Positions 1 to 10,185 are shown, counted from the first letter of the stretch. The stretch is 64,000 nucleotides of DNA from Hypoxylon rubiginosum (GCA_902806565.1 CADCXA010000007.1:595270-659269), one strand, 5' to 3'. The notes: generated by a model not told the origin, from the sequence alone. A program made the numbers and translations.

Positions 1-1966
1 CGCCGACCGCTCCGCCGCCTTGTAAGAGATGGAAATAGCAATGTGGCGAAGGACGAGTCGTAATAGCTTTCGCCAAGGTATCGGCGATTTCGACTGCTCC
101 AATGTCCTTTAAGAATAAACATCGCTTGAACGAGGAAGTCTTGCCGCCTCCGTGCCCGCCGTGCATCCCAGACATGTACATCTCCGTCTCGAACAGACCA
201 ACACTGTCTACGACCTTGGAGTTGTTTTCCGGCCCTAAAATTGTACTTATGGGCGTGGGCGCGGGCGTAGACGCTTCCAAGGAAAGTCTAGTCGTGGAAG
301 ATTCGAACATGGTCACGCCGAGATGCAACTGACCGGCATCCCAGTACAGATACGCGTCGGCAGAACAGTTCCGGGGGAGCTCCCTGGCAACGAGTTTATC
401 GAAATCGCTGAGCCTGCGTTGCGTCTCAAGGTTATCGCTTAGTGGGAAAACCCAGTTTCGAGTCAGGTAGGTCGGAGCTCTGTAGGCTTTGAAAGTCACG
501 CTGATAACGATGCCAAAGTTGGTACCGGCGCCTTTCATCGCCCATAGAAGATCAGCTTCATTTTCCGGGCGCACGGCACCGGCTGGCTGGTGTTGGCTAG
601 GGACATGGCCAACGCAAAGAACCTCGCCAGAGTTGACGCTGACCAGCACGGCGCCGATGATGGCGTCACAGGTAAGCCCATGCAACCTCGCTAGGTGCCC
701 GATGCCGCCTTGTAGCCACAGTCCCGCGCCTACGCTTGGGCGAGCCCCTAGAGGTACTGTCAGACCCGCTGTCATGGTCTTGTCGACGATATCCCCCGTC
801 TTGCAGCCGGCCTCGGCGACAACCAAGAAACCGGAATCGGAAGCTTCATCTTTGTTGTCTCCAGCCGCGAGAACATGAACTTGGTTGAAGGCGCTCATAT
901 CAACCGAGACCACGCCAGTCCAGACACATTGGCCACTGTGGCCCCCGCCTAGAACTGTTAGGCCGACCCCGTGCTTTAGAGCCCATCGAACGTAGTGCTG
1001 GACATGCTGAACCTCTGTCGGTCGGATAATTGAGGCCGGGCGGCGGAGGTAAGCCTCTCTATTTTTAATTGTCCTATGCCCTTTTATCGTTGGCACATGC
1101 ACCGTCAATTCCGCCAGCGACGTCGCATGTCGGGTAAAGGACATCATGACGCCAGGCGAGCTGAATAGGAGATCGTCTCCGCGGGCTTCCTCGCAATGAC
1201 CTAAGGCACGGCATACCTTGCGCCACTCGACTCGGACGGTGTTGTCAACGTTCACGTCTTGCATGACAAATCCCGCGATGAAAGCGGCGAAACGGTCTAT
1301 TGACTCGTCGTCATTTACCACGCTAACAACTCCGGTAGGGAAAGAAGCCGTTTGATGGCACGCCAAGCCAGGGAGGTCCAAGACCCCGTCCCGATGAAAA
1401 ACCACCACCATACCGCCTTCTAGCTTAACAAGCATCTTCAGCGCCCGTTCAATGAACGCATGCTTGGGACTCATGCCGTACATGCTGTGACAAAAGAGAA
1501 TGACATCGTATCTTTTGCCGTCGTCGCTCGTGCCGGTGTGAGTACGGCTATCCAGACCAAATGGGACTCGACGGATGTCGGGTAGGCTTCCTAGAGAGGG
1601 CAGCGGGGACTCCGTCTCTGCGTGAGAGCCAAGCCATTCCTCTAGATTTGCAGCAAACAAGACGTTGGGCTCAAACGCGTCGTATCTACTGATCTTTCGT
1701 CTCATGCGGCTGGGTAAATGTCCAAGTATGCTCTTCGGGCCGGGTCCGATTTCTAGCACGGAGATTTGGGTGCGCGAGTCGAAGAGCGGAGTCAGAAGCT
1801 GGGATAATTGAGGGACGATAAAGTCTTGGTACGTCGCCCACCCCGAGCCTTGTACCAAGATGTTAAAGCCAGCACTGTTCTGTATGTCGGATAACGGCTG
1901 CGTCGGGCACGACGTCGCTGTAGCTTTCTGCCTGAGTGCACTCTTGAGGAACTCGAGAGTAGCCAT
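1..1966 (-). CDS. Fused SAM methyltransferase / FAD-linked (BBE-like) oxidase, 3' part outside window
   Basis: The minus strand reads open from ATG at 1966 to the window edge: 655 codons with no stop and no intron needed. Residues about 60-260 look like a class I methyltransferase: a motif I, VLEIGPGP, at about residue 70, then an acidic YDAFEPN segment. From about residue 305 a PCMH-type FAD-binding domain (FAD_binding_4) begins with RRPASIIRPTEVQHV, followed by VLGGGHSGQ (His343, the expected 8-alpha-histidyl FAD attachment site), AEAGCKTGDIV and LQGGIGHLARLHGLTCD. The usual Cys of bicovalent flavoproteins in the GHC motif is not seen, so single attachment is likely. Family knowledge: such flavoproteins oxidise small molecules in secondary metabolism. 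The substrate is unknown and the methyltransferase-oxidase fusion is unusual. Start context AAAATGGC is good. The gene is divergent from the GTP cyclohydrolase gene 1.6 kb away. The C-terminal substrate/BBE part is cut by the window. Confidence 0.82.
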   Translation of the reverse strand, partial: MATLEFLKSALRQKATATSCPTQPLSDIQNSAGFNILVQGSGWATYQDFIVPQLSQLLTPLFDSRTQISVLEIGPGPKSILGHLPSRMRRKISRYDAFEPNVLFAANLEEWLGSHAETESPLPSLGSLPDIRRVPFGLDSRTHTGTSDDGKRYDVILFCHSMYGMSPKHAFIERALKMLVKLEGGMVVVFHRDGVLDLPGLACHQTASFPTGVVSVVNDDESIDRFAAFIAGFVMQDVNVDNTVRVEWRKVCRALGHCEEARGDDLLFSSPGVMMSFTRHATSLAELTVHVPTIKGHRTIKNREAYLRRPASIIRPTEVQHVQHYVRWALKHGVGLTVLGGGHSGQCVWTGVVSVDMSAFNQVHVLAAGDNKDEASDSGFLVVAEAGCKTGDIVDKTMTAGLTVPLGARPSVGAGLWLQGGIGHLARLHGLTCDAIIGAVLVSVNSGEVLCVGHVPSQHQPAGAVRPENEADLLWAMKGAGTNFGIVISVTFKAYRAPTYLTRNWVFPLSDNLETQRRLSDFDKLVARELPRNCSADAYLYWDAGQLHLGVTMFESSTTRLSLEASTPAPTPISTILGPENNSKVVDSVGLFETEMYMSGMHGGHGGGKTSSFKRCLFLKDIGAVEIADTLAKAITTRPSPHCYFHLLQGGGAVG

Positions 1967-3567
1967 TTTGGAATTAAAACCGGTACGATGAAGCCTGTTA
2001 TTGTGTATCTACCTTGGTAGGCAGATTGGGTAGAAATATGCGAGCTCGCACTCTGATTTCTGGTTTATTGTAGTTGTATTCTATCGCAGTCCGTATGATA
2101 CTTATGCTAATTCCAGTATCTCGGAAGAAGGACAGTTAGGGGCACGGCATCCAGTTCTCTTGAATGAAATGATCAATGTGATGTCGGGGCACGAGACGGG
2201 AAGATCGCTTGGGAAGACGTCGCAAAAGCCGAGGACCCCACACCCTGGGTTGCAGTGTAGGTACCTATGTATATATACTCGGTGACAAGTGGCGTTGAGC
2301 GTCCCGTGTCATTGGAAACTGAAGGCTGTGGATTGCTCACCGGTCTTCCTATCGTAGTGATTGCTTACCTACGTATGTGCTACCAATGCCCAAACTTTGA
2401 ACGCAAGTCATTCACAATCTTTCAGAGATGTTACTCTACCTAGCTGTAATCCAAAGGGTAGGTGCAGAAAAGGTAACTGGTTCTGTCCTCTAGTTTCTCT
2501 GGGTTACAAACCAACAGTGGCTTTGTATTTGCCAAATTCCTCTCCTATCTATTACCTAGCACTTACCTAGGCACGCCGGGACCCAAGCAAGCGTATGTGA
2601 GTTGGCCCGTGAAGCCAATCCCGAGAGATATACAGAAACGGACCGGTATTGTTCCTGTGGTTAGTTGGCAGAATAGAATGTAGTAGCGGATGTAGTAGCG
2701 GCCCGGAGGTCGTGGGTTGAATCTAGTATGATAGACTTGTGATCTATCTCCGTTTACCCTACGTATGTTTCATATGGTAGATGCCTAGTAGGTGGTCAAG
2801 ATATAGGTCTACACGCCGTATACCGCTGGGGAGATATGCGAGGACTCCCTTGCCACGGTGTTAAATATAACAACTATTTACTTCATCTTATTTGGATGGC
2901 TCAATCCGCCAACTTGCATCGAGACATCTTCACATTAGATGGATACTTTCTAATCTGTAGAGTACATATAGGTAACTTGGTACTATTATCAATGGAGTTT
3001 CAAATCGCAATCTTTCCAGTCATCCTTGCTGGCACGAATTGGAGTCGACATATTGGCCAAACGATCATAAGGCTTTTTCCCGCTTGCTTTCTATCATGCC
3101 AAAGACTTTTAAAATTAATATAGTACAAATGGAAGTGTAACCTAGTCTTTGCCCGCCATAGCTACGTTTCGTCTAAAGGAGCCTCGCAAACTGCGGAAGA
3201 CTTTGAAGACATGGCTTTAGCCGGACGGCTAGTTACAGAAAACGGATCATATGTTTGAACACAAATAAAAACTTTCAGGTGTTGTTTGGTCCGTTAATAT
3301 GTTTGCCTCTTGCGATATTCAGAGACGGGGATCACGTCGTCGTCAAACAGCTCCTCGCAACACCATTTCCCGGCCGGTGGTCTGCTCTGATAGTTTTGCC
3401 CTTGGCCAGACTAACTACGTACCTAGGTAGGCACTTATATAGCACATGTACGTCTGTTGGACCGTGTTCTTAAAGAACTATCTCTATTCCAAGTGGTCTT
3501 TTGATAATCGGCATCTGAATGTACCCACACTGCTCAGTGCCAACGACATAAGACTTGATTCACTGAA
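1967..3567. other. Divergent intergenic region
   Basis: About 1.6 kb between two divergent genes, presumably holding both promoters. A TATATATA stretch lies near 2268-2276, about 300 bp from the minus-strand start. Several TACCTAGGTA-like palindromic words occur (about 2557-2572 and 3417-3432). Open frames here (2361-2570, 2836-3123, 3255-3473) are short, match no family I know and lack coding character. A dispersed repeat copy lies at 2808-2878. Confidence 0.5.
2808..2878 (+). repeat. Dispersed repeat, copy related to 17240-17312
   Basis: The stretch containing ACACGCCG, then CTTGCCACGG and AAATATAACAAC recurs near 17240-17312 with CACGCCGCG, CTTGCCACGG and GAATATAACAAC in the same order and orientation. 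This is probably the remnant of a small interspersed element; no ends could be defined. Confidence 0.5.
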
Positions 3568-4635
3568 TTGAAGAGACGTGATAATTTAACTTTGAATACT
3601 CTTGCTAATGTTACGTTCATACTATTAGAAATCCATGATACAATCGATAGCAGCATGAAGGGCAGAAATGAGGCAAGAGTCAAGAAGGTGAGTAGGAAAA
3701 GGGGACGTGTTAGGGCTCGTGAAATATGCGACGTAAATGCGAACCGGACTTTATCCCATAGACACACCAGCTTGAATACGGCTATCGGAGATTATGGGAG
3801 CGAGCTAAATAAGAAGAGGGAGGAAGATAAATCGGAAAGAACAGTGGTATCTCTCAGTCCCGTCGTTGATCTCGATGGTCTAAGCCAACCAAGTGTGTCA
3901 CCTCCTGACATTCCGTGTCCAGGTATCTAGGGATTCAGACTACTGACTATCTATACAGGTCGAGGTACACGAGAGCGACTTGAAGAAAATACAGAACAAG
4001 CCACAGTACGACTTGAAAAGATTCGAGGAGCTGTCTCTACCATCCTTGAATGCATAGGGGAAGACCCCCAGAGAGACGGTATTCTCAACACACCCACGCG
4101 GTATGCCAAGGCCATGCTATTTTTCACCTCAGGCTACCAGCAAAACATCAACGATATCGTCAACAATGCTATATTCAATGAAGGTCACAATGAGATGGTG
4201 ATTGTGAAAGATATTGATGTTTTCAGCATGTGCGAACACCACATGATACCCTTCACTGGGAAGGTAAGGTGCCCGATATGAGTTGGTCTGCTGAAGGAAC
4301 CGTTGAAAGCTAACCTTTCCAAGATGCACATAGGGTACATCCCCGAGAACAAGGTCATCGGAATCTCAAAGCTGCCACGTATCGCGGAGATGTTCAGCCG
4401 CCGGCTGCAAGTACAGGAGCGGCTTACCAGACAAGTTGCGGATGCCATAATGGAGGTGCTCCAGCCTCGAGGGGTGGCCGTAGTGGTGGAATCCAGTCAT
4501 TTGTGTATGGTCATGCGCGGCGTTGAAAAGACTACAGCCACTACAATCACTACCTGTACCCTCGGGTGCTTTACGCGAAAAAGAACAAGAGAACAGTTCT
4601 TTGGCCTTGTCGGTGTAAACAGGACACTTGCCTAG
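3568..4635 (+). CDS. GTP cyclohydrolase I (GTP to 7,8-dihydroneopterin triphosphate)
   Basis: This is the first enzyme of folate and tetrahydropterin synthesis, a cytosolic homodecamer using Zn2+. Three exons: 3568-3892, 3959-4263 and 4324-4635 (313 residues). Intron 2 (4264-4323) has GTAAGG, a GCTAAC branch site and AG. The intron 1 donor is uncertain: GTGTGT at 3893 gives the family-like junction [12 protein letters not shown], while GTATCT at 3923 gives a 36 nt intron. Conserved blocks: [28 protein letters not shown] (Zn Cys at 4231-4233 and two His), [29 protein letters not shown], and [18 protein letters not shown] (second Zn Cys at 4504-4506). The basic first 60-70 residues are not conserved in the family, and translation could begin at the ATG at 3655. 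Every catalytic motif is present, so the gene looks functional. A subtelomeric copy may be an extra paralogue of the housekeeping gene. Confidence 0.93.
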
Positions 4636-5193
4636 CTGGAGAAGAGAAGGGGTCACGGTAAAAGCTTGACTTGCGTCTCCAGAGCTCTTGGGGTTTTGGG
4701 TATGCTTGACTTGTTTGCTCTAGGGACTGGCGATGATACATGTCATTTAAATGAGTACCTTTTGAATAAATGCAATATGCTTCTACCCCTTTATAACCTT
4801 TCTTGTAATTCTGGTCATATCTTTTGTACCTCGCCGATGGTGTATTCTTCAAGTTCGGCCTCGGAATAGACGAGCAGTCCAGACATCCCTAAACTACGGC
4901 ATTGATCGATAGGCCTGTCTCTCCCAACATGTTCCCGGCTGATCTATTCCCTGTGCTGGTGTCGCTCTAAGCACTCGTAGGTGAACGTGGGGGCACGCGA
5001 ATTAAACATCACAAGAGGGTCCTGCATGAAATATGGACAGGTTAGGCATTCGCTTGAAAGGCCACGTAATTGCAGAAGGAATATATATAAGGCATTGCAC
5101 GAGGTATTATGAGTCCAGTTGCAAGAAGCTACTTGCATACATGGTCAATGAAGTCTATTCCCTTTGCATCTAGTTTCCTGTCTGGATCAACAC
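4636..5193. other. Intergenic, nothing recognised
   Basis: About 560 bp downstream of the GTP cyclohydrolase gene. The overlapping short frames on both strands match nothing I recognise, and no repeats were seen. Confidence 0.5.
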
Positions 5194-5667
5194 CTATCCA
5201 CGAGTTCGAGAGCCCTTCGGCGAGAGCCATGAGAAGTTGGTCCTGACATATTCCGTACACGTATGCACCATCCAGCCTCTTTGGTGCGTCGATAGGAAAG
5301 GATACAGGAAAGAGAAGATAAACGTGCGTTGGCAATCGTGATGACAATGACCAAAGAAGTAGGGGGGGCAACCATGGAAGAACCGTCCATCGACCGATGA
5401 CACCTCGCGCTTCAAGTGCTCGGGGATGTCGATAAAACACACCATGAGCGTCCTTGTGAAATGGTTATCGTTCGGTCTCGAGATGATATGAGGTATCGGA
5501 ATGTTCGTGATATCGGCCTTTCTCGTGCTGTTCTTGTTCATAAATAGAACACTGTAGTACCGGTCGGTGACGTGGACGATCTCTGGTCGGAATGTCGTGT
5601 AGATGAACTGCGTACCGGCCTCGGACGAGATTGACTGGAAAAGTCTGGCCACGGCTGTTTTTTATTT
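5194..5667 (-). pseudogene. SMC3 (cohesin ATPase) C-terminal fragment
   Basis: Reading down from about 5667 the frame gives KTAVARLFQSISSEAG and then TQFIYTTFRPEIVHVTDRYY and SVLFMNKNST. This is the conserved end of the SMC3 head domain (in the human protein [21 protein letters not shown]). After about 50 residues the similarity stops, and upstream an in-frame TAA precedes KTAVARL. The Walker A, hinge and coiled-coil parts are absent. The rest of the open frame (to 5194) is not SMC-like. I infer a displaced partial duplicate of the essential cohesin gene rather than a working gene. The upstream frame at 5662-5844 is open but I do not recognise it. Confidence 0.68.
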
Positions 5668-5802
5668 CCATTTCGAACTTGGCGGCAGTTTGCGAGGATG
5701 AAACTTCTTGTCCACGTTTAGCTCCTTGTCTATGTCTACCTTGGGCAGATCGTGGACTCTGGGGTGATTACTTACGACACAATCCCTTGCGTTCGCCTGT
5801 GC

Positions 5803-5905
5803 GAAAAGTGCAAGCCGTTGGCGAAAGACCTGTCGTGTCCTCACAAGTTTGAGGGGGAACCCTGGGATATTGGTATGGTGAACGCCTCAATTTCGAACAT
5901 CATTG
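5803..5905 (+). repeat. Duplicated segment related to 12482-12575
   Basis: The stretch encoding KPLAKDLSCPH, FEGEPWDIG and MVNASISNI resembles DNA at 12482-12575, where another frame reads KLLAKELCYL, FEEEVWEIG and TANVSIIE. The similarity holds at DNA and peptide level in the same orientation. The peptide is preceded here by CVRLCEKC. It may be a fragment of a fungal gene family, perhaps HET-like; unidentified. Confidence 0.45.
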
Positions 5906-5982
5906 CCGGGCTAGGTCGCCTGCTGCGCTTACGACTCTTAATTGCAAAGAAATTCGGAATTGCAGTCGCTGGAGACTTGACA

Positions 5983-6020
5983 CGTCGTCTCGTCGTCTCG
6001 TCGTCTCGTCGTCTCGTCGA
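5983..6020 (+). repeat. Tandem octamer (CGTCGTCT)n
   Basis: About four and a half head-to-tail copies of CGTCGTCT, with no obvious gene association. Confidence 0.85.
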
Positions 6021-8159
6021 CCATGGCTGACATTGCTTGCCAATGCTTGGACTCTCCTAAAACAGCCATCGATGCTGCTGCAACTCATAGCTCTACCTTC
6101 GGACGCCATATAGTCTATCGCGTTGATGTAGACACAATGGGCTGGTTACCTGAGATCAGAGGTGAAGTCTAACTTAGCTACATGTATTTAACTAGGAGGT
6201 AGGTATTGTTTGAAGTTCTCTCAGGTCGGTATGTCATAACTCCGTACCTTCCATCTCATACCATTTCTCTCATATACGTATCAGGTACACTGGCCCCGGC
6301 GAAAGCGTTAGATAAAATGCCGACACCCCCAACAGACCTCTATTTTCCGCCACATTTCCGTGCATTCGACGCGTCGTTCTACGATCTCGCCAGAAGTACC
6401 CGCGTGCTGAAGCGATGCTGGCAGAATCGACGATCAGTGCTTAGAACAGCTCATTGCCAACTAGATCCTGTGTTAACTAACAAATCAGTCTAGGCAGTTT
6501 TCTCCGCGTCGTGCCATTTGGCATAGCTAATAGTATGTATAGGTCCGTTGCGTCTTCTGCCAACCGCGCCGGCGCCAATGCATCTTCCCCGTCTACGATT
6601 CAGGTAATATCCTTCCTATTGTGCTTCGCAACATAACTAGGTAGCTGACAGTACTATATGTCCGTCCTGCCGCCTCATCCGATATGACCGCCGCCGCCTC
6701 GTCTCGTACCACCCCCAAGCTGTTTCTTTCGTTTGCGCGTGCTAGCCTCCTGTCGGGTCCTGGCCCTTGGCCACCTGGATACAACCGCGGATCTGTTGGG
6801 AGATGGGAGATGTGACAGACCACGAATGGAGAGACAAGGGATAGGAGAAGCCCAGCCGTTCCTAGTAGTTATTCAGTGTATATCTCTTCGCGCAGTAATA
6901 TAGCTGTTACCCCTATGATACGGTCAGCTTTGTGATGTTCCTCTACAGGTAGAAAATGAAGCTATTCTCTATATACAACATGACTGTAGTGTATAATTCT
7001 TGGAGATTAGTGGCAGAATAGACATCGAGGCCCCTATAGATGTCCTGTTTAGTGCCTTGGGGGTCTTTGAGTCTTGGTTTAGGGGGGAGTAATGCGCTAT
7101 AGCTGACCACGTGCAGGTGGGGGATTATACGACTTTACCGATGGCCTGTAATTTAGAGTCAACCCTCATTTTAGCATTCCGTTCCTCTCTCTGTCATCTT
7201 TCTCGTACACGGATGTTTTCGCGACATGCCTCAACCTCAACAATCCTCAATATACCCGACAGCCCACACCCTTCCACACTTGATAATAGTTTACCGCTTG
7301 TCAACAGCACATACCTTTGGCAGATACTCCATTTCTACTGCACAGTGAACTATTTACCTAGTCATTCATCTACCACGGGGTACGGGGTGGTGAGACGTGC
7401 GTTCTACGTCTACCATTTTCGACGTCTACTACATTCGACGCCGACCATCTTTTACACCTCCCAGCATTCTGCACCCCGTCCCCCCGTCTCCTATGCCCCC
7501 TGGCAGACCATTCGTACTACACTCGAGAGAACGCGTGCATCTACACCAGCCTGTCGACTGGCTGTGTCTCAATCGAGAAGAGACATACATCTACACCAAC
7601 TTGAGACAATAACATCCGGTGTCCTCTAATCAGACCACGAAGAAGTACAAAACGAAAGAGCGTGGAAGACGTTTCGATCACTGACAAAAACAATACCTCA
7701 AAAACGAGGCTGCTGTAGCCGCCGCAGAAATGTACAGCCTCCTAGATGCAGGAAGAGCAGGTCAGTTAACCCACACACACACACACACACACACACGTCG
7801 TATCTACCATACCAACTATAACAGCAAATTGATTGACATAACTCTCAACAGATTGTCTAGTTCAACGCCGGTCCGCAGATCGTCCCCCTTTCGGGCCTTT
7901 CCTACCGTTGACGTCTTCTTTCGACCTTTTTAACCCCTTTTCGGCATCTCTCCCCGCCGACCTCTCCTCTGTTCGGGATACCCTCCTAACGACAATCTCC
8001 TCCGCTCGCGGTACTTTCCGAATAACCGTGGTTCCTGTCGTGACCAATACATCAATCGACTTTAGCAACATCCTTTGAGACAAAGATGGTCCCCAATCAT
8101 CATAGGAAACAAGATGGGTTCGTTACAAGTTCGTTGCTACATCGGTGGGGCCTGTGGAG
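6021..8159. other. Intergenic, no gene recognised
   Basis: Frames at 6206-6493, 6593-6823, 7111-7629 and 7862-8083 are open but show low-complexity Ser/Thr/Pro/His composition and no family motif. A (CA)n microsatellite is at 7772-7796. Nothing else could be supported. Confidence 0.45.
7772..7796 (+). repeat. (CA)12 microsatellite
   Basis: Uninterrupted CA dinucleotides. Confidence 0.95.
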
Positions 8160-8395
8160 GATACGGCCATGTTGAGGTGAAGCTGTCGAGTCGTGTCGGT
8201 CTCTGCTTCGGATAATAGGGTACTGGATTTGTAGATGTCGTCAACCTGCACCGCTTCATGCAACAGAACACTGTAATGGTAGATGTCGTTAATATCCACT
8301 ACTTCAGGCGATAGGATACTGTAATGGCAGATGCCAACCTGCATTGCGTCGTGAATCAGGATACCTTGCATGTAGATGTCAGTACCCAAATACTC
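8160..8395 (-). repeat. Degenerate 48 bp tandem repeat, open on the minus strand
   Basis: The minus-strand frame 8123-8419 reads four related 16-residue units: TDIYMQGILIHDAMQV, GICHYSILSPEVVDIN, DIYHYSVLLHEAVQVD and DIYKSSTLLSEAETDT. Repeat divergence is higher than in the simple minisatellites nearby, and the frame has stayed open. It could be a relic of a repeat protein or an old tandem duplication. No flanking exon was identified. Confidence 0.5.
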
Positions 8396-8566
8396 ATTCC
8401 GTTCCTGCGTCCCGCCCAAGGCAATGTTTTTATCGTCACGTATTGTGCACCGCCTCTACTGCTCCATGTTTGCACGTCGGACCTTGTCTGTCTACGTCGG
8501 ATTGGCCCCGCTCCTTTTCTAAGGGGGGGCAAGATGGATGAATACACCAGTGGACCATCTACATTC

Positions 8567-8640
8567 GTCGACATATTTGACAGTACAGCCAGGAGCGTAG
8601 GCGACACAGCTACGGATTCGTACGATACAATCATGGGCGT
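8567..8640 (-). repeat. Inverted copy of 12806-12880
   Basis: The reverse complement of this stretch contains ATCCGTAGCTGTGTCGCCTA and CTGGCTGTACTGTCAA. The plus strand at 12806-12880 contains the same words with a few changes, at roughly 85% identity over about 65 bases by eye. Confidence 0.7.
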
Positions 8641-8712
8641 GGCAATACACGCACGAGAATAAATGCTACAGCGACGAGGTGAGCAACGCAGATATCAATT
8701 TAGACTAATCAT

Positions 8713-8750
8713 ACAAGGCAAGGCATAAGGCAAGGCATAAGGCAAGGCAA
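8713..8750 (+). repeat. Tandem repeat AAGGCAAGGCAT
   Basis: About three copies of a 12 bp unit, followed 70 bp later by the 3' end of the minus-strand gene at 8818. Confidence 0.8.
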
Positions 8751-8817
8751 TACTGAGGTGACAATAAAACCGCGCCGTCTGTCAATCTCTGCTAATCTCC
8801 ATCCCAGGTACGAAAAT

Positions 8818-9933
8818 CTACTTCCGATAGTCTCTAGGTGGGTATAAGGGGCCTCGCCCGGAGCTCCCCGCCTTGTACGCCGCTTCGTTCTTCTGGACTC
8901 GCTTGTCGACATTGTTCTGCTCCTTTGGGGGCTTCCGCTCCTCGAGGTCCTCCTCCACCAGCCAGTAATTTGCCGCGTCTGGCGGCACGAATAGCGTGGC
9001 TAGGACACACATCATCGTCAGGAAGGAATCATTGCAGGCCTCGTGGCAAAGGTCGCGGCCGTCGCCGTCGTGGTGCGGTACGCCGAGCTTGTCGCATACG
9101 AAGGAGAGCGACTTTCCGTTATTGTCATGGTCCGCGCGCTTGGTGTATGCGGTCCACTTCTGCAAGTCCACAATGGAGTGGGCTCTCGCCCAGAATGCCT
9201 TGCCGATGCGCATGTCGGCGGTCCTCTCGGCGTCCCAAGCCCACGCCGCTATAACGATCTTTCGTTTGTAACCCACCGCCTTCTCTTGCTCGGTGAGGTT
9301 TCTGTTCTCCAGGCCCGTCCAGAACCCCTCAAGGTAGTTGTTCATGTTCTTGAGTTCGACCTGCTTAGTCTCCACGAACGCCCCTATGTACGGAGCGATC
9401 TTCCGCTTCCAGCCGGTGAGGTTGCGGTCTGGGTGGTAGTCCTTCACGACCACATCGTACACACGGACGATCCCGAGTTCCATCCAGCGCCTCCCGAATC
9501 GGCCAGGCGGCGTGTTGGCTATCTTGGCCTTGAGGCCCGACTTCTTCGTATCTTTCTTGACCTCCTTCAGAACGTCTCGAGTGTCGAGGACCGTCCAGCC
9601 GAATTGGACCGGAAATCTACCCGTCTTCGTGTCTCTGATCGTGCGGTTCGTGACTTGGTCTTTGATTGCTCGGCCGCCCCAGGTCCTTCTCGGCACATCC
9701 CAGACCATGCTGTTTCGAGAGCCGACCTCGACATCTTCTACGACGAGGATGTACTGCTCGTCCAGAGGGGGCGGGGTAAAGTTCTTGTTTGACGTCAACT
9801 CCTCGTCGGTGAAGGATGCTGGCTTTCTGCCGGGGTACAAGAAGAACTGGCCTATCTGGTCCAGGGATGGTTTATTGTAGGTCCAGTTGTTGGTCTCCCA
9901 AGGATTTTTGTACGGGGTTGGAACTGGCGACAT
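8818..9933 (-). CDS. Conserved hypothetical protein with Gfd2/YDR514C-like (DEDDh exonuclease-fold) C-terminal part
   Basis: Single-exon frame of 371 residues ending in TAG. The C-terminal part reads SLSFVCDKLGVPHHD, then DLCHEACNDSFLTMMCVLA. This resembles the closing motif of Gfd2/YDR514C-type domains, an RNase H-fold exonuclease relative with the pattern H-N/E-A-x-N-D-A and a helix ending in LLAL. The matching N-terminal acidic strand would be ILVVEDVEVGS (about residue 61). If correct, acidic and His residues are partly retained (ED, H, ND), but activity cannot be judged. The rest is basic and tryptophan-rich (WTVLDTRDVLKEVKKDTKK, AAWAWDAERTADM). No signal peptide or membrane segment was seen. 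A 13-18 bp minisatellite lies 110-250 bp upstream of the start. The antisense strand is also widely open, but only this strand gives domain-like sequence. Confidence 0.72.
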   Translation of the reverse strand: MSPVPTPYKNPWETNNWTYNKPSLDQIGQFFLYPGRKPASFTDEELTSNKNFTPPPLDEQYILVVEDVEVGSRNSMVWDVPRRTWGGRAIKDQVTNRTIRDTKTGRFPVQFGWTVLDTRDVLKEVKKDTKKSGLKAKIANTPPGRFGRRWMELGIVRVYDVVVKDYHPDRNLTGWKRKIAPYIGAFVETKQVELKNMNNYLEGFWTGLENRNLTEQEKAVGYKRKIVIAAWAWDAERTADMRIGKAFWARAHSIVDLQKWTAYTKRADHDNNGKSLSFVCDKLGVPHHDGDGRDLCHEACNDSFLTMMCVLATLFVPPDAANYWLVEEDLEERKPPKEQNNVDKRVQKNEAAYKAGSSGRGPLYPPRDYRK

Positions 9934-10044
9934 CGTAGAGAGCAGCGGTAGGAGGTGGCGGTAGGAAGTGAAGAGATATAGTAGACGAGAGTTGTACGTG
10001 GGAGTGAAGGGTCTAATGCGCAGGGGGCTAGTGCTCGAGGGCGC

Positions 10045-10185
10045 GTTTACAGAGATGTGAAGTTACAGAGACGTGAGGTTATAGAGATGTGAGGTTATAG
10101 ATGTGAGGTTAGAGATGTGAGGTTAGAGATGCGAGGTTAGAGATGCGAGGCTATAGAGATGCTAGGCTATAGATGCGAGATTGCA
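10045..10185 (+). repeat. Minisatellite upstream of the Gfd2-like gene
   Basis: About nine imperfect copies of a 13-18 bp unit of the type AGAGATGTGAGGTTAT. It lies in the presumed promoter of the minus-strand gene starting at 9933. A Ubiquitous fungal regulatory role is not known, so any effect on expression is inference. Confidence 0.8.

Noticed and set aside
7111..7629. 172-codon frame on the plus strand
   Set aside because: Ser/Thr/His/Pro-rich without family motif, overlapping another open frame of similar quality; no splice or start support.
9043..9792. A 249-codon open frame on the plus strand
   Set aside because: It is the antisense shadow of the 371-residue minus-strand gene; no motif, and its existence follows from GC-rich third positions of that gene.
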